Origin: an uncultured Collinsella sp.
GTDB taxonomy: Bacteria > Actinomycetota > Coriobacteriia > Coriobacteriales > Coriobacteriaceae
DNA: 64,000 bases
Direction: 5' to 3'
Assembly: GCA_900754275.1 (NCBI GenBank)
Contig: CAAECF010000109.1
Coordinates: 6,387 to 70,386 of the forward strand
Below the pieces are notes generated by a model, which worked only from the letters and a program-made list of their open reading frames with translations, was not told the DNA's origin and ran no database searches. Made by a program: the position numbers and the translations under genes. How positions within the stretch are numbered: the stretch's first letter is position 1; every line of letters starts with the position of its first letter. This document shows positions 35,320 to 45,167 of the stretch, piece after piece.

Positions 35320-35895
35320 TTAGGCCGCGGCGCACACGCTGCCGAGCAACTCGCGCAGAGGAGACCCAATGCCCTCAAGCAGTTCGGGAGCGATAATGGC
35401 AAAAACGGGAACCTCGCCGGCTCCCACGACGGCAGGCACTTTGCCCTCCGAGACAATACATCCATAAGGGACAAAACCGTCTTCGCCGGCATCGAGCGCC
35501 GCCATGCGACGCGCGAGTTCGCGCGCAAAGCCGGCGGTATCGGCATCGCCGATCGCCAGGACAAAGTCCACGCCTTCGTCGGTCGCCAGGGCTACGGCCT
35601 CATCGACCAAATCGTCTCCCCCGTCGCCCCCGACCAAGCCGCAGCGAAAAAGCACGCGTTCGAGCAGAGCTCGATCAAGCGAGCCGAGCGCCGCCGAGAC
35701 GAGCTCATCGTGCGTATGTTTGTCACCGCCCAACACGACCAGCGCCTTGGTGCCACCGTAGTGAGCGACCAATCGTCCGCACCAGCGAGCCACGTCTCCA
35801 TCCGCAACAAGGCGCGTCGGCATACCAAACCCATAATTGACCATCTTTTCCACAACCCTTCCGTGCGTATAGGCGGTATCGATCGTTAGGCTCAT
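35320..35895 (-). CDS. stand-alone N-terminal domain resembling iron-type alcohol dehydrogenase
   Basis: 191 aa. FGMPTRLVADG and YGGTKALVVLGGDKHTHDELV resemble the NAD-binding N-terminus of Fe-ADH/butanol dehydrogenases. The usual GGGSxxD NAD-phosphate loop is replaced by IGDADTAGFAREL, and the metal-binding His domain is missing altogether. The C-terminus (PVFAIIAPELLEGIGSPLR) ends cleanly, so it may be a trimmed, repurposed domain rather than a fresh break. Catalysis is unlikely. Confidence 0.55.
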   Translation of the reverse strand: MSLTIDTAYTHGRVVEKMVNYGFGMPTRLVADGDVARWCGRLVAHYGGTKALVVLGGDKHTHDELVSAALGSLDRALLERVLFRCGLVGGDGGDDLVDEAVALATDEGVDFVLAIGDADTAGFARELARRMAALDAGEDGFVPYGCIVSEGKVPAVVGAGEVPVFAIIAPELLEGIGSPLRELLGSVCAAA

Positions 35896-35994
35896 GCTAC
35901 GAAGCGAGCTTTTCCGAGCTGTTTCGCGCTCTTTAGGGCTGCGTTAAAAACCCGATGCAGCCGCACGACCATACCCGCCAAAAAGGGACAGGTT

Positions 35995-36038
35995 TTGACG
36001 GTGTCTGGTCGAGCGGGTATTATCGAACAGGTATTCGA
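35995..36038 (+). promoter_or_regulatory. sigma-70 promoter with LexA (SOS) box
   Basis: TTGACG (35995-36000), a 17-bp spacer and TATTAT (36018-36023) form a good promoter. TCGAAC-AGGT-ATTCGA (36023-36038) overlaps the -10/start and differs by one base from the actinobacterial LexA consensus TCGAAC-N4-GTTCGA. It directs the Y-family polymerase operon, an expected SOS target. Confidence 0.75.
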
Positions 36039-36066
36039 TAAGAACATGTGTTTGATGGGAGGACGC

Positions 36067-37572
36067 GTGGCGCACGAGCAGCACACCTACATCTGCATCG
36101 ACCTCAAGACGTTTTATGCCAGCGTCGAGTGCGTGGACCGCGGGCTCGATCCACTCACCACCAACCTGGTCGTTGCCGACGAATCACGCGGACGCACGAC
36201 CATCTGCCTCGCCATCACACAGGCCATGAAGGACCTCGGGATACGCAATCGCTGCCGTCTGTTCGAAATTCCCGATGGCATCGACTACATCAAAGCCGTA
36301 CCGCGCATGCAGCACTACATGGAAGTATCGGCGCAGATCTACGGTATCTATCTGGAATACGTCAGCCCCCAGGACGTGCACGTCTACTCCATCGATGAGT
36401 GTTTTATCGACGTAACGCCCTATCTGGACCTCTATCACACCGATGCGGAAGGGTTCGCCTGCACGCTGCGCGACGAGGTCTTGGCGCGCAGCGGCATCAC
36501 GGCGACGGTCGGCATCGGCCCCAACCTATTCCAGGCCAAGGTAGCGCTCGACATTACCGCCAAACACGTACCCAGCCGCATCGGTATACTCGACGACGAG
36601 ACCTTTCGCAAGGATATCTGGTCCCATCGCCCCATCACCGATATCTGGGGCATCGGCCCCGGCGTGGCAGCACGACTCGAAAAATACGGCGTCTTCGATC
36701 TGATGGGTGTCGCCGCGCTCGACGAAAACCTGCTCTACGACGAGCTCGGCGTCAATGCCGAGTATCTTATCGATCACGCCTTTGGTCGCGAGCCGACAAC
36801 CATCGCTGATATCCAAGCCTATCGCCCGCAGGTGACCTCGACCACCACGGGACAGGTGCTCTCGAAGGGCTATGCCTACGAGCAGGCCTACACCGTCTTG
36901 CGCGAGATGATCGACAACGCCGTACTGGACTTGGTCGATAAGCACGTGGTCTGCGACAGCATCTCGCTCTTTGTGGGCTACGCGAACGAGCGGGCCGACA
37001 TCCGCCGACTCGACGCCAGCGGAACGGCACAGTATATAGACGGCTGTGGGCACCTGCGCTCGAGCACCTCGGGCATCGAGCCCGCAGCGACCGACGGTCC
37101 CGAGCTCGCGCCCCGTGCTCCCAAGCCCGTCCAGCGCGATGACGAACGGCGCCGCCTGGTGCGCGAAGCGCAGGCAATCGATGGCATCTTTGTGGGAGAG
37201 CATGGCGGCAAACCGCGTGGTGGCTATGCCGCACTCTTTGCGCACTCCAACGCCTCGCGAAAGCTACCCGAGCGCACCAATTCGTTTAAGAAGATCATGG
37301 GCTATTTCGATGAGCTCTGGGCGCAGACTGTCGATCCCAAACGACCGGTCAAGCGCATCAACCTGGGATTTGGCAACCTCATGCCCGAGGAATTTGCCAC
37401 CATCGATCTGTTCAGCGATATCGAGGCCGATGAGCGCGAGCGCGACCTGGCGCGCGCCGTCCTGGCCGTGAAAGGCAAGTACGGCAAGAACGCGCTCGTC
37501 AAGGGATTAAGCTTTACCGCCGGCGCCACCGCGCGCGAACGCAACGAACAAGTTGGAGGACACCGTGCCTAA
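36067..37572 (+). CDS. Y-family DNA polymerase (UmuC/DinB/UvrX-like)
   Basis: 501-aa translesion polymerase: palm motif CIDLKTFYASVECVDRG, catalytic YSIDECFIDVTPY, GIGPNLFQAKVALD, DIWGIGPGVAARL helix-hairpin-helix, and the little-finger region after 260. A long Pro/Arg-rich insert lies near 340-380. The GTG at 36067 follows GGGAGG and lies after the LexA box; ATGs at 36046 and 36058 are less supported. Translationally overlaps the YolD-like gene. SOS-induced bypass of lesions. Confidence 0.85.
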   Translation: MAHEQHTYICIDLKTFYASVECVDRGLDPLTTNLVVADESRGRTTICLAITQAMKDLGIRNRCRLFEIPDGIDYIKAVPRMQHYMEVSAQIYGIYLEYVSPQDVHVYSIDECFIDVTPYLDLYHTDAEGFACTLRDEVLARSGITATVGIGPNLFQAKVALDITAKHVPSRIGILDDETFRKDIWSHRPITDIWGIGPGVAARLEKYGVFDLMGVAALDENLLYDELGVNAEYLIDHAFGREPTTIADIQAYRPQVTSTTTGQVLSKGYAYEQAYTVLREMIDNAVLDLVDKHVVCDSISLFVGYANERADIRRLDASGTAQYIDGCGHLRSSTSGIEPAATDGPELAPRAPKPVQRDDERRRLVREAQAIDGIFVGEHGGKPRGGYAALFAHSNASRKLPERTNSFKKIMGYFDELWAQTVDPKRPVKRINLGFGNLMPEEFATIDLFSDIEADERERDLARAVLAVKGKYGKNALVKGLSFTAGATARERNEQVGGHRA

Positions 37573-37990
37573 ACCCAAACAACAGCCCGTGCGCCCGCCG
37601 ACCGCCTTCGAGCGCCTGGCGGACCCCGAGGGCAGACGCCGCGCCGCCGACCCCAACCTCACTGCCAATGGTGCCGTGCGCGCCAACCGCGCCGCACAGT
37701 TTATGCCCTTTGCCGCCCTCACGGGATACTACGAACTCGTGCGCAAGCAGGAAATCACCGTCGAGCCAAAACGTGAGCTCACGGAAGAAAAAGCCCTCGT
37801 GCTTTCTAAAAAACTCGAGGGTCTCAAACGTGGCGACTTGGTTCGTGTCACCTATTACGATACATACGGCTATCGCAGCCGCACCGGCATCCTCGACGAG
37901 GCGCTCCCCGCCTTCAAGCTCCTCAAGCTCCGAGACATCGCCATCGACTTCGACGACATCCAAGACATCGAACTGCGCGGACGAGCCTAG
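37565..37990 (+). CDS. YolD-like protein partnered with the polymerase
   Basis: 141 aa: RAAQFMPFAALTGYYELVRKQE is the YolD-type motif, followed by helical charged sequence and a beta-rich end (GDLVRVTYYDTYGYRSRTGIL). YolD-like proteins lie beside UvrX-type polymerases in Bacillus and phages and are thought to assist or regulate them. GTG at 37565 is 6 nt after GGAGG, overlapping the polymerase stop by 8 nt. Confidence 0.75.
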   Translation: MPKPKQQPVRPPTAFERLADPEGRRRAADPNLTANGAVRANRAAQFMPFAALTGYYELVRKQEITVEPKRELTEEKALVLSKKLEGLKRGDLVRVTYYDTYGYRSRTGILDEALPAFKLLKLRDIAIDFDDIQDIELRGRA

Positions 37991-38016
37991 CCAAGGAAGC
38001 GCATCCAGAGCGACGC

Positions 38017-38400
38017 TTACAGCGTCATGACGTAGTAGCCCGCGTCTTTCACGGCCGTCTCGAGGACACCACGATCAACCGGCTGCTTAGAGCGCACGCG
38101 TGCCGTGTGGTCCGCATACGTCACCGTTGCCCACACACCATCCAGCGCATTGAGGGCATTGGCCACGTTCTGAGCGCAGCCGTCGCAACTCATGCCGCCG
38201 ATGAGCAGCTCATCGCTATAGGGATAGTGTGACGCATCGGTATCCACCACAACAACCTTTTTGGCCTTCTTGCCGCTCGCACCATCGCTGCAGCAACTCT
38301 TCCCGTGTGTCGAAGCGGCAATGCGACGCAACCCAAAAAACATGCCGACGGCAATGACGGCCAGCACGATGAGATTCGCAGGGTTGAGCAAGTCACTCAT
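38017..38400 (-). CDS. membrane-anchored heavy-metal-associated (HMA) protein
   Basis: 127 aa: one N-terminal transmembrane helix (LIVLAVIAVGMFFGL), a Cys/Lys-rich linker (KSCCSDG), then an HMA ferredoxin-like fold with the metal site GGMSCDGCAQNV. The pair of Cys binds Cu(I) in this family; an added CC in the linker may contribute. No P-type ATPase is adjacent. The CsoR-type operator upstream supports copper. ATG at 38400 follows AAAGGGG. Confidence 0.8.
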   Translation of the reverse strand: MSDLLNPANLIVLAVIAVGMFFGLRRIAASTHGKSCCSDGASGKKAKKVVVVDTDASHYPYSDELLIGGMSCDGCAQNVANALNALDGVWATVTYADHTARVRSKQPVDRGVLETAVKDAGYYVMTL

Positions 38401-38429
38401 GCGTTCCCCTTTCAAGTAGCACTATCTAG

Positions 38430-38447
38430 ATACCCCCCATGGGGTGT
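38430..38447 (-). promoter_or_regulatory. candidate CsoR-family operator
   Basis: ATACCCCCCATGGGGTGT, a near-palindrome with the TACCC/GGGGT arms seen at CsoR/CstR operators, lies 30 bp upstream of the HMA gene. No CsoR gene is in the window. Assigned from motif and position. Confidence 0.6.
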
Positions 38448-38508
38448 CCCCATCTTAACCCAAAATCATGTCCGTTCGGTCAATAGTTTCCCTATTCAAA
38501 CTTTTTAG

Positions 38509-38554
38509 TTGACCAAGGCTTACTTTCGTGTATAAGTTTTCCTAGGCTAACAAG
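38509..38554 (+). promoter_or_regulatory. promoter with a DtxR/IdeR-like half site
   Basis: TTGACC (38509-38514), 16-bp spacer, TATAAG (38531-38536). Immediately downstream TTTTCCTAGGCTAACAAG (38537-38554) contains the AGGCTAAC half of the DtxR consensus. Iron-dependent repression of the DUF3793/flavodoxin operon would make biological sense; the second half site is weak. Confidence 0.5.
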
Positions 38555-38575
38555 TGAGGGCTCGAAAGGGGCAAC

Positions 38576-39280
38576 GTGACTCGAACCATTGACATCCCAA
38601 CATACCAAACGGCTGTCGTGCGCAACTGCTCCCCTACGCTCGCAGGTATCAAGCCGGCTTCACTCTTTACCTATCCCGGCGTTTACGCCAACCAAAACGG
38701 AAAACCCGGCGCCGCCCATATCGAAGAGCGACGCTCTCGCCTGCTCGCCGTCATAGCCCAATGCAACCGCGAGCTTCAGCCACTCGGGATCCATGTGAGC
38801 GTTTTGGTCTGGCGCCCCTGCGGAGCGCTCATCTATGTGTACCGCCCTGCGGACCTTATGCGATACCTCTCCGACCCCCGCGCCATGACGGCGCTTGTCA
38901 CCGAAGGTTACGATGTCCACAACCTGCCCGCATCCTTGGTGCATCTCGCCGCGCGCATCACGCTGGCAAGCAGCAATGCCGCAGAAAGTGCCTATGACGG
39001 CAGCGTCTGCGCACTCGCGCGAAATAGGCACTGCGATACGGGCTGCACGTGCGAGTTCCCCCACGAAATTGGCTATTTTTTGGGCTATCCCTACGAAGAT
39101 GTCCATCAGTTTATCGTCCAGCACGGCGAAAACTATAAGGTCTTTGGCGCATGGAAGGTATACACAAACGTTGAGCAGGCGCTCACGACCTTCGATTCCT
39201 ATCGCGCATGCACGCAATACCTTACCTACATCTATCAACAGGGCTGCACTCTGGGACAACTTGTCCAGGCAACCCGATAG
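38576..39280 (+). CDS. DUF3793 protein
   Basis: 234 aa with the DUF3793 hallmarks: CREL-type helix after residue 55, LVWRPCGALIYVYRP, the FPHEIGYFLGYPYEDV motif, GAWKVY and a late RACTQYLTYIYQQG helix. This family of gut anaerobes is usually encoded beside flavodoxins and iron transport genes; its function is unknown. Several Cys (CDTGCTCEF) could bind metal. GTG start at 38576 follows AAAGGGG. Confidence 0.85.
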   Translation: MTRTIDIPTYQTAVVRNCSPTLAGIKPASLFTYPGVYANQNGKPGAAHIEERRSRLLAVIAQCNRELQPLGIHVSVLVWRPCGALIYVYRPADLMRYLSDPRAMTALVTEGYDVHNLPASLVHLAARITLASSNAAESAYDGSVCALARNRHCDTGCTCEFPHEIGYFLGYPYEDVHQFIVQHGENYKVFGAWKVYTNVEQALTTFDSYRACTQYLTYIYQQGCTLGQLVQATR

Positions 39281-39326
39281 AGCATACAAAACGCGGCCGC
39301 ACGCCGCACAACCGAAAGGAAGACAT

Positions 39327-39746
39327 ATGAGCAAGATCGCCGTCGTCTACTGGAGCGGCACGGGCAACACCGAGGCCATGGCAAACCTCGTCGCCGAAGG
39401 CGCCACGTCCGCGGGTGCCGAGACTGAGGTCATCCCCTGCGCCGACTTCTCTGCCGACAAGGCCGCTGAATATGATGCCTTCGCCTTCGGCTGCCCAGCC
39501 ATGGGCTCCGAGGAACTCGAGTACGATGAGTTCCAGCCGATGTGGGATGAGGTCAAGGAGACTCTCGACGACAAGAAGGTCGTCCTCTTTGGCTCCTATT
39601 CGTGGGCCGAGGGCGAGTGGATGGACAACTGGAAGGCCGACGCCGACGAGGCTGGCGTCAACGTCGTGGACTCCACCATCTGCTACGACGCGCCCGACGA
39701 CGAGAGCGAGACCGCTTGCAAGGCCCTCGGAGCCGAGCTCGCGTAA
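39327..39746 (+). CDS. flavodoxin
   Basis: 139-aa short-chain flavodoxin: FMN phosphate loop WSGTGNTEAMA at the start, GCPAMGSEELEYDEFQPMW and FGSYSWAEGEWMDNW around the isoalloxazine ring. Replaces ferredoxin under iron limitation. 46 nt after DUF3793 and followed by a strong terminator, so the two form one operon. Confidence 0.92.
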   Translation: MSKIAVVYWSGTGNTEAMANLVAEGATSAGAETEVIPCADFSADKAAEYDAFAFGCPAMGSEELEYDEFQPMWDEVKETLDDKKVVLFGSYSWAEGEWMDNWKADADEAGVNVVDSTICYDAPDDESETACKALGAELA

Positions 39747-39796
39747 CGAGCCCAGGACCTCCAAAAGAGCCTGCATCAAAGCGCATCCCCATCCCT

Positions 39797-39842
39797 ACAA
39801 AAGAGCGGGGGCTGGATTCAAGTCCAGCCCCCGCTCTTTTGT
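39797..39842. terminator. strong bidirectional terminator
   Basis: ACAAAAGAGCGGGGGCTGGA is perfectly inverted around TTCAAG, a 20-bp stem with A-rich left and T-rich right sides. It ends the flavodoxin operon and the convergent ABC transporter operon. Confidence 0.92.
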
Positions 39843-39863
39843 AACGGCAGTTACATCAACCGG

Positions 39864-40616
<753 letters not shown>

Positions 40617-40628
40617 GATAGGACCTCC

Positions 40629-41990
40629 TTACAGACCGGCGATGTGATCGGCGGGCGTCGCGACAACCTGTCCGGCGCTCTTGGCGGGACGCTTCTTCTT
40701 GGTCTCGGTCGTGCCCAAAAGCCTCGCCTCAAGACCGCTCACCAAGCGAGCGAGCGGCAGGGTGATGACCAGATAGAACAGGGCGGCAACCACGTACGGT
40801 GTAATGGAGCCCGTCGTGGCCACGATGGTACGGGCGTTCATGACGATCTCGACCACACCCACGGCGGCAAGCAGCGACGTATCCTTGTAAAGCAAGATAA
40901 ACTCGCTGGTCAGCGTAGGCAAAACATTGCGGAACGTCTGCGGAATCATAACGTAGAGCAGCGTCTGGAAGGCATTCATGCCCAGAGAGCGAGCAGCCTC
41001 GTTTTGGCCCTTGGGGATCGATTGAATACCGGCGCGGAAGATCTCACACAGATAGGCAGACGAATTCATGGCCATGACGATGACGCCGAGCACGTAGTCA
41101 TCAACCTTGACGCCGGCCAACGGCAGACCGAAGAACGCGATATAGATCTGCAGGAACGCCGGCGTACCGCGAATGATATTCACGTAGATGCCGGCGAGGC
41201 AGCGCAGGATGCGCGACTTGGAGATGCGCATGAGCGACAGGGCGAAACCGAAGGGAATTGCCAGCGGAAACGCCACAAGCACGATCGAAAGCGACATGAG
41301 GAAGCCCTTGAAGACGATCGGCAGGCTCTGGACCAAAATGACCGGGTTCAGGAACAGGCGCAGGAACATATTGGAGTTCCAAGCCTCGACCCACGGCTGC
41401 TCTTTAAGGTCGGCCAAGAAGTTATCGAAGGCCGTCACGCCCTTGATCTCCACCGACGGAATCTTGGAGATCTTCTTGGTCGAGCCATCGGCCAAAGTGC
41501 AGGTGCCGCTAAAGGCCTCATCGCCGCCCTCGACGGGGAAGGTCACGCCGTAAACCTCGACACGGAAAAAGCCGCCGGCAGGCGCCGTCTCGCCAAAGTC
41601 GATCTTGAGCGTCTGGCCGTCAGCCTTGCACGTGGGCTTCATGGGCGTACGATCCATGAGGTCCTCGCCCGAGAGCATCGTCAATCGCGTGTCATCGGTA
41701 CCAAACGTCGTGCCGTCGACAAACGTCAGCGAAAGACCGCTCAGCTCCTCATCGGCATCGGCTTGGACCTCCCAGGTAATGCGCGTCTCGGTACCGCCGA
41801 CCACAGCGCTGCCCGAACCGGTGTTGGGTCGGGCGGTAATCTTTGCGGTCTCAAGCGCCTGGGCGGTCGTGGGCGCATATGCCCCCGCGCAAACCAGCGC
41901 GAGCGCCACGGCCATGACGCAGACTAGCTTTTGGAGCAAGGCGGGCAGTGGAAAATGCTGCTCCACGGCCCCTTTGTTCAGTCGAGACAA
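40629..41990 (-). CDS. amino-acid ABC permease with an N-terminal extracytoplasmic domain
   Basis: 453 aa. A TTG start at 41990 (AGGAG 5 nt upstream) precedes a hydrophobic signal-anchor ([18 protein letters not shown]). About 150 residues of beta-rich extracytoplasmic sequence ([39 protein letters not shown]) follow. After residue 200 comes the His/Glu/Gln-type permease with the EAA loop [21 protein letters not shown]. Ordinary permeases are about 220 aa, so the exported domain is an unusual addition that may bind ligand or the SBP. Confidence 0.85.
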   Translation of the reverse strand: MSRLNKGAVEQHFPLPALLQKLVCVMAVALALVCAGAYAPTTAQALETAKITARPNTGSGSAVVGGTETRITWEVQADADEELSGLSLTFVDGTTFGTDDTRLTMLSGEDLMDRTPMKPTCKADGQTLKIDFGETAPAGGFFRVEVYGVTFPVEGGDEAFSGTCTLADGSTKKISKIPSVEIKGVTAFDNFLADLKEQPWVEAWNSNMFLRLFLNPVILVQSLPIVFKGFLMSLSIVLVAFPLAIPFGFALSLMRISKSRILRCLAGIYVNIIRGTPAFLQIYIAFFGLPLAGVKVDDYVLGVIVMAMNSSAYLCEIFRAGIQSIPKGQNEAARSLGMNAFQTLLYVMIPQTFRNVLPTLTSEFILLYKDTSLLAAVGVVEIVMNARTIVATTGSITPYVVAALFYLVITLPLARLVSGLEARLLGTTETKKKRPAKSAGQVVATPADHIAGL

Positions 41991-42055
41991 GGTGGCTCCT
42001 ATCGTAGAAGTTGCCGGCAAAACGAGACGGAAACACTCTCCGTCGAGAGAAGCGC

Positions 42056-42086
42056 AAAGGCCCTCTCCGCAAAACGGAAAGGGCCT
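42056..42086 (-). terminator. hairpin between the SBP and permease genes
   Basis: AGGCCCTTTCCG and CGGAGAGGGCCT (minus strand) pair with one mismatch around a short loop, followed by TTTG. It probably trims the message so that the binding protein is made in excess. Confidence 0.6.
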
Positions 42087-42106
42087 ACACGCAATCAAGC
42101 ATCTAT

Positions 42107-42967
42107 TTACTTGATGCTGTACTTAGCCATGAGGGCGTCGACGGTACCGTCGTCGGTCAGGTCCTTGATGGCCTGGTTGATGTCGTCCTTGAGCTTGGTG
42201 TTGCCCTGGTTGATGGCGATGGCGTACTCCTCGCCGGTGCTGATCTGCTTAATGGTCTGGCAGGTGTTGAACTGCTCGGCGGTCAGCTGGCTGGCAACGG
42301 AGCGGTTGGTGACTACGGCGTCACCCTTATCGGACTGCAGGGCGCTGAAGCACTCGGTAGCGTCCTTGTAGGGGACGATCTTGGCCTTGGGGAAGTTCTC
42401 CTGGGCAAAGGACTCGGCGGTCGAGCCAGACTGAACGATGATGGTAGCGTCGGCGTTGTTGAGCTTCTCGCTGTAGTTGTCGGCCGTGATGTCGGTGTTA
42501 TCGACCTTGGTCACGATAGCCTGATCGTCCATGTAGTAGGAATCGGAGAAAGTGACTTCCTTCTCACGCTCGGGCGTGTCGGTGATAGCCGCGATGGAGA
42601 CGTCGTACTTGGCGCCCGAAGCGACACCCGGAACCAGCGTGTCAAAGTCATTGTTGACGTACTCGACATCCAGGCCCAGCTTGTCACCGATAGCCTTGAT
42701 GAGCTCAAGGTCAAAGCCCTGGTAGTCGCCGTTGTCATCCTTGTACTCAAACGGCGCGTACTCGGCAGAGGTGCCGACGGTCAGCGTGCCGTCCTTGACG
42801 AGCGCGTACTCCTTGGAGCCGTCGACCTTCTCGACCTTAGCGTCGTCAGAGCTGCTGGAACCGGCATCAGAACCAGAGGTGGCGTTGGACGAACCGCAGC
42901 CCGTCAGAGCAAGGGCGAGCGCCATAGCACCCGTGGCGGCAAATGCGCCAAGCTTCTTCAGCTTCAT
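42107..42967 (-). CDS. amino-acid ABC substrate-binding lipoprotein
   Basis: 286 aa. Lipoprotein signal (MKLKKLGAFAATGAMALALALTGC split around the lipobox ALTGC), Ser/Asp linker, then an SBP family-3 fold: LTVGTSAEYAPFEYKDDNG, GFDLELIKAIGDKLG, FDTLVPGVASGAKYDVSIAAITDTPERE. Binds a polar amino acid outside the cell. ATG at 42967 follows AAGGAGA. First gene of the operon. Confidence 0.92.
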   Translation of the reverse strand: MKLKKLGAFAATGAMALALALTGCGSSNATSGSDAGSSSSDDAKVEKVDGSKEYALVKDGTLTVGTSAEYAPFEYKDDNGDYQGFDLELIKAIGDKLGLDVEYVNNDFDTLVPGVASGAKYDVSIAAITDTPEREKEVTFSDSYYMDDQAIVTKVDNTDITADNYSEKLNNADATIIVQSGSTAESFAQENFPKAKIVPYKDATECFSALQSDKGDAVVTNRSVASQLTAEQFNTCQTIKQISTGEEYAIAINQGNTKLKDDINQAIKDLTDDGTVDALMAKYSIK

Positions 42968-43114
42968 AATCAGTCTCCTTCCGGTGACCTCGTTTGATTC
43001 AGAGGTCTGCAAAAACTGTTGGCTATTATGCACCCGGAATTACGAATCTGCAATGAGAAAACTGATTGAAACAAACCCATAACGTGAATGGAATACTCTA
43101 CTTTGTGACAGTCA

Positions 43115-43981
43115 TTACTGCTGCAATGACCTTAATAGTCTAATTTCAGCTGCATAACCTGCAAGTTCGTTCGGAGTCTCCAAAATAAACGGCAGCGAAC
43201 GCAAGTGGCCATTCGATACAATATTCTGTATAACCTGCATACCGCCGCCAAACTCTTCACCACCCAGGTAGCCCTTACCGATGCACTCGTGGCGGTCCTT
43301 ATGGGCGCCGCAGGGATTCTTGGAGTCATTGATGTGTACGGCGCGCAGGCGCTCGATACCCACCACACGATCGAACTCGTCAAGCACACCGTCAAGATCG
43401 TGGACGATGTCATAGCCGGCGCCATTCACATGGCAGGTGTCTAGGCAAACGCCCAGCTTGGCCGACAGCTCGGGGCGTTTGCCGGCAACACCCTCAATGA
43501 TGAGCGCCAGTTCCTCAAAGCTGCGGCCCACCTCGGTGCCCTTGCCCGACATGGTCTCGAGCAGCACCGTCGTCTGCTGGCCCTCAAACATCACCTGACA
43601 CAGGGCGTCGACAATCATCTGAATGCCGGCGTCGGAGCCCTGCCCCACATGCGCACCGGGATGGAAGTTGTAGTAGTTGCCGGGCAGCGCCTCCATGCGC
43701 CGCAGGTCCTCTGCCATAGCCTCCAAGGCGAACTCGCGCGCCCGCTCTTTGGCAGAACAGGGGTTGTAGGTATACGGGGCATGCGCCACCAGCGGTCCAA
43801 AGTCGTTTTGCGACATAAGCTCGCGCAGAGCCGCCACGTCATCCATGTCAAGTTCTTTTGCCTTGCCACCGCGCGGGTTGCGCGTAAAGAACGCAAAGGT
43901 ATTGGCGCCAATGGACAACGCCGTCTCCCCCATTGCCCGATAGCCCTTCGTCGTCGAAAGATGACACCCGATCGTCAGCAT
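43115..43981 (-). CDS. nfo: endonuclease IV
   Basis: 288-aa AP endonuclease with a TIM-barrel tri-metal site: [89 protein letters not shown]. Cuts at abasic sites. The ATG at 43981 has a long purine ribosome site; the frame extends into the hairpin repeat upstream without support. Confidence 0.93.
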   Translation of the reverse strand: MLTIGCHLSTTKGYRAMGETALSIGANTFAFFTRNPRGGKAKELDMDDVAALRELMSQNDFGPLVAHAPYTYNPCSAKERAREFALEAMAEDLRRMEALPGNYYNFHPGAHVGQGSDAGIQMIVDALCQVMFEGQQTTVLLETMSGKGTEVGRSFEELALIIEGVAGKRPELSAKLGVCLDTCHVNGAGYDIVHDLDGVLDEFDRVVGIERLRAVHINDSKNPCGAHKDRHECIGKGYLGGEEFGGGMQVIQNIVSNGHLRSLPFILETPNELAGYAAEIRLLRSLQQ

Positions 43982-44000
43982 CTCCAGCTCCCTCCTCATC

Positions 44001-44081
44001 AGTTGCGGTGAAATACGGTCTATTGGTGCCCTATTTTGGCGCAAACAGACCGTATTCCACCGCAAGTTATAAAAGGGGCAT
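44001..44081. repeat. 81-bp hairpin repeat, copy A
   Basis: Starts AGTTGCGGTGAAATA and ends TATTCCACCGCAAGTTATAAAAGGG, same length as copy B at 45168. Outer arms TTGCGGTG/CACCGCAA and inner arms ATACGGTCT/AGACCGTAT fold into a long hairpin. Lies directly upstream of nfo. Confidence 0.7.
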
Positions 44082-44134
44082 CAGGGGCAAAGGCCTCCAA
44101 GGCATTCCAGGCGCTGGCGCCATGCCCCCACGCA

Positions 44135-45127
44135 CTAAAGTTTCAAGCGAATCGCATCGATAATGCGCGCGCAGCGCTGCGTGGCGGCAAGGGGCATGAC
44201 GGGACTCTCGAGTTTCCCCGCCCGGATGAGCTGGGTCGCATGCTGGATTTCGCCGTAGAAATCATCGATCTCAAACGGGGCATTTATTTCGAGCGTTCGA
44301 CCGTCGGAATACTTCACATGGGCGAGCTCGGGGCGATGGAGACGCTCGATTTCCAACGAGCCTCGCTCACAGACAATCGTTAAGCGGCTTTCATATGTTG
44401 CTTTGCCGTCGCACACCATATGAATGGGTATACCGCCGACGCTCATACGGATCTCGTCGGCCCAATCGACGCGGCCGCCTGATACGTCACGCCAGCGAAC
44501 TTCACGGGATGAAACCTCGCACGCGCCCGCGAGCAAATCCTCAAACCAACCGACCGCATAGCAGCCCATGTCATATAGACAGCCGCCCTGCAACGAATCA
44601 AGCAGATAGCCCGAAGGAGGCTCGCCGTAATCGAGCTTTTGCACGCTTTCAATCGAGACAATACGGCCAAGCTCACCCGACGCAAGCAAGTCCTTCACGC
44701 GAGTGCGCATCGGGCAAAACCGATTCTTCATCGCCTCCATAAACAGCACGCCGCGCTCACGAGAGGTGGAGGCAATCGAGAGAGCCTCTTCCTCACTCAA
44801 AACGGCCGGCTTTTCGCACAGCACGGCCTTTCCCGCGCGCAGTGCCCGACAGACCCAATGCGCATGCATGCCATGTGGAAGAGCCAAGTAGATTGCGTCG
44901 ACATCGGGGTCGGCAATCAGCGCATCATAAGCCACATCGCCGCTATCGTCAGCCGTGGCATAACTGTGCGCGGCATCAATCGAAAACGCCCTGCAAAACT
45001 CCTCAACATGCGAAGGAGTGCGGCCGGCGGCAGCCACAAGCCGTGCCCCGTCCACCTCCTTGAGCGACGATGCAAATCGATGCGAAATGTGTCCAGCGCC
45101 CAAAACGCCCCAACAAACCTCACGCAA
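44135..45127 (-). CDS. Gfo/Idh/MocA-family oxidoreductase
   Basis: About 330 aa: GVLGAGHISHRFASSLK Rossmann motif, AIYLALPHGMHAHWVCRAL, catalytic CEKPAVLSEEEA, KNRFCPMR, GGCLYDMGCYAVGW. Oxidises a sugar or related alcohol with NAD(P); substrate unknown. The start is unclear: no ATG in frame near the Rossmann motif, so TTG at 45127 is a provisional choice. The frame runs up to a TTG at 45232 through hairpin repeat B. Confidence 0.78.
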   Translation of the reverse strand: MREVCWGVLGAGHISHRFASSLKEVDGARLVAAAGRTPSHVEEFCRAFSIDAAHSYATADDSGDVAYDALIADPDVDAIYLALPHGMHAHWVCRALRAGKAVLCEKPAVLSEEEALSIASTSRERGVLFMEAMKNRFCPMRTRVKDLLASGELGRIVSIESVQKLDYGEPPSGYLLDSLQGGCLYDMGCYAVGWFEDLLAGACEVSSREVRWRDVSGGRVDWADEIRMSVGGIPIHMVCDGKATYESRLTIVCERGSLEIERLHRPELAHVKYSDGRTLEINAPFEIDDFYGEIQHATQLIRAGKLESPVMPLAATQRCARIIDAIRLKL

Positions 45128-45167
45128 ATCATCACATGAATCCCGATGACCCGCGACAGCCCCCTTC

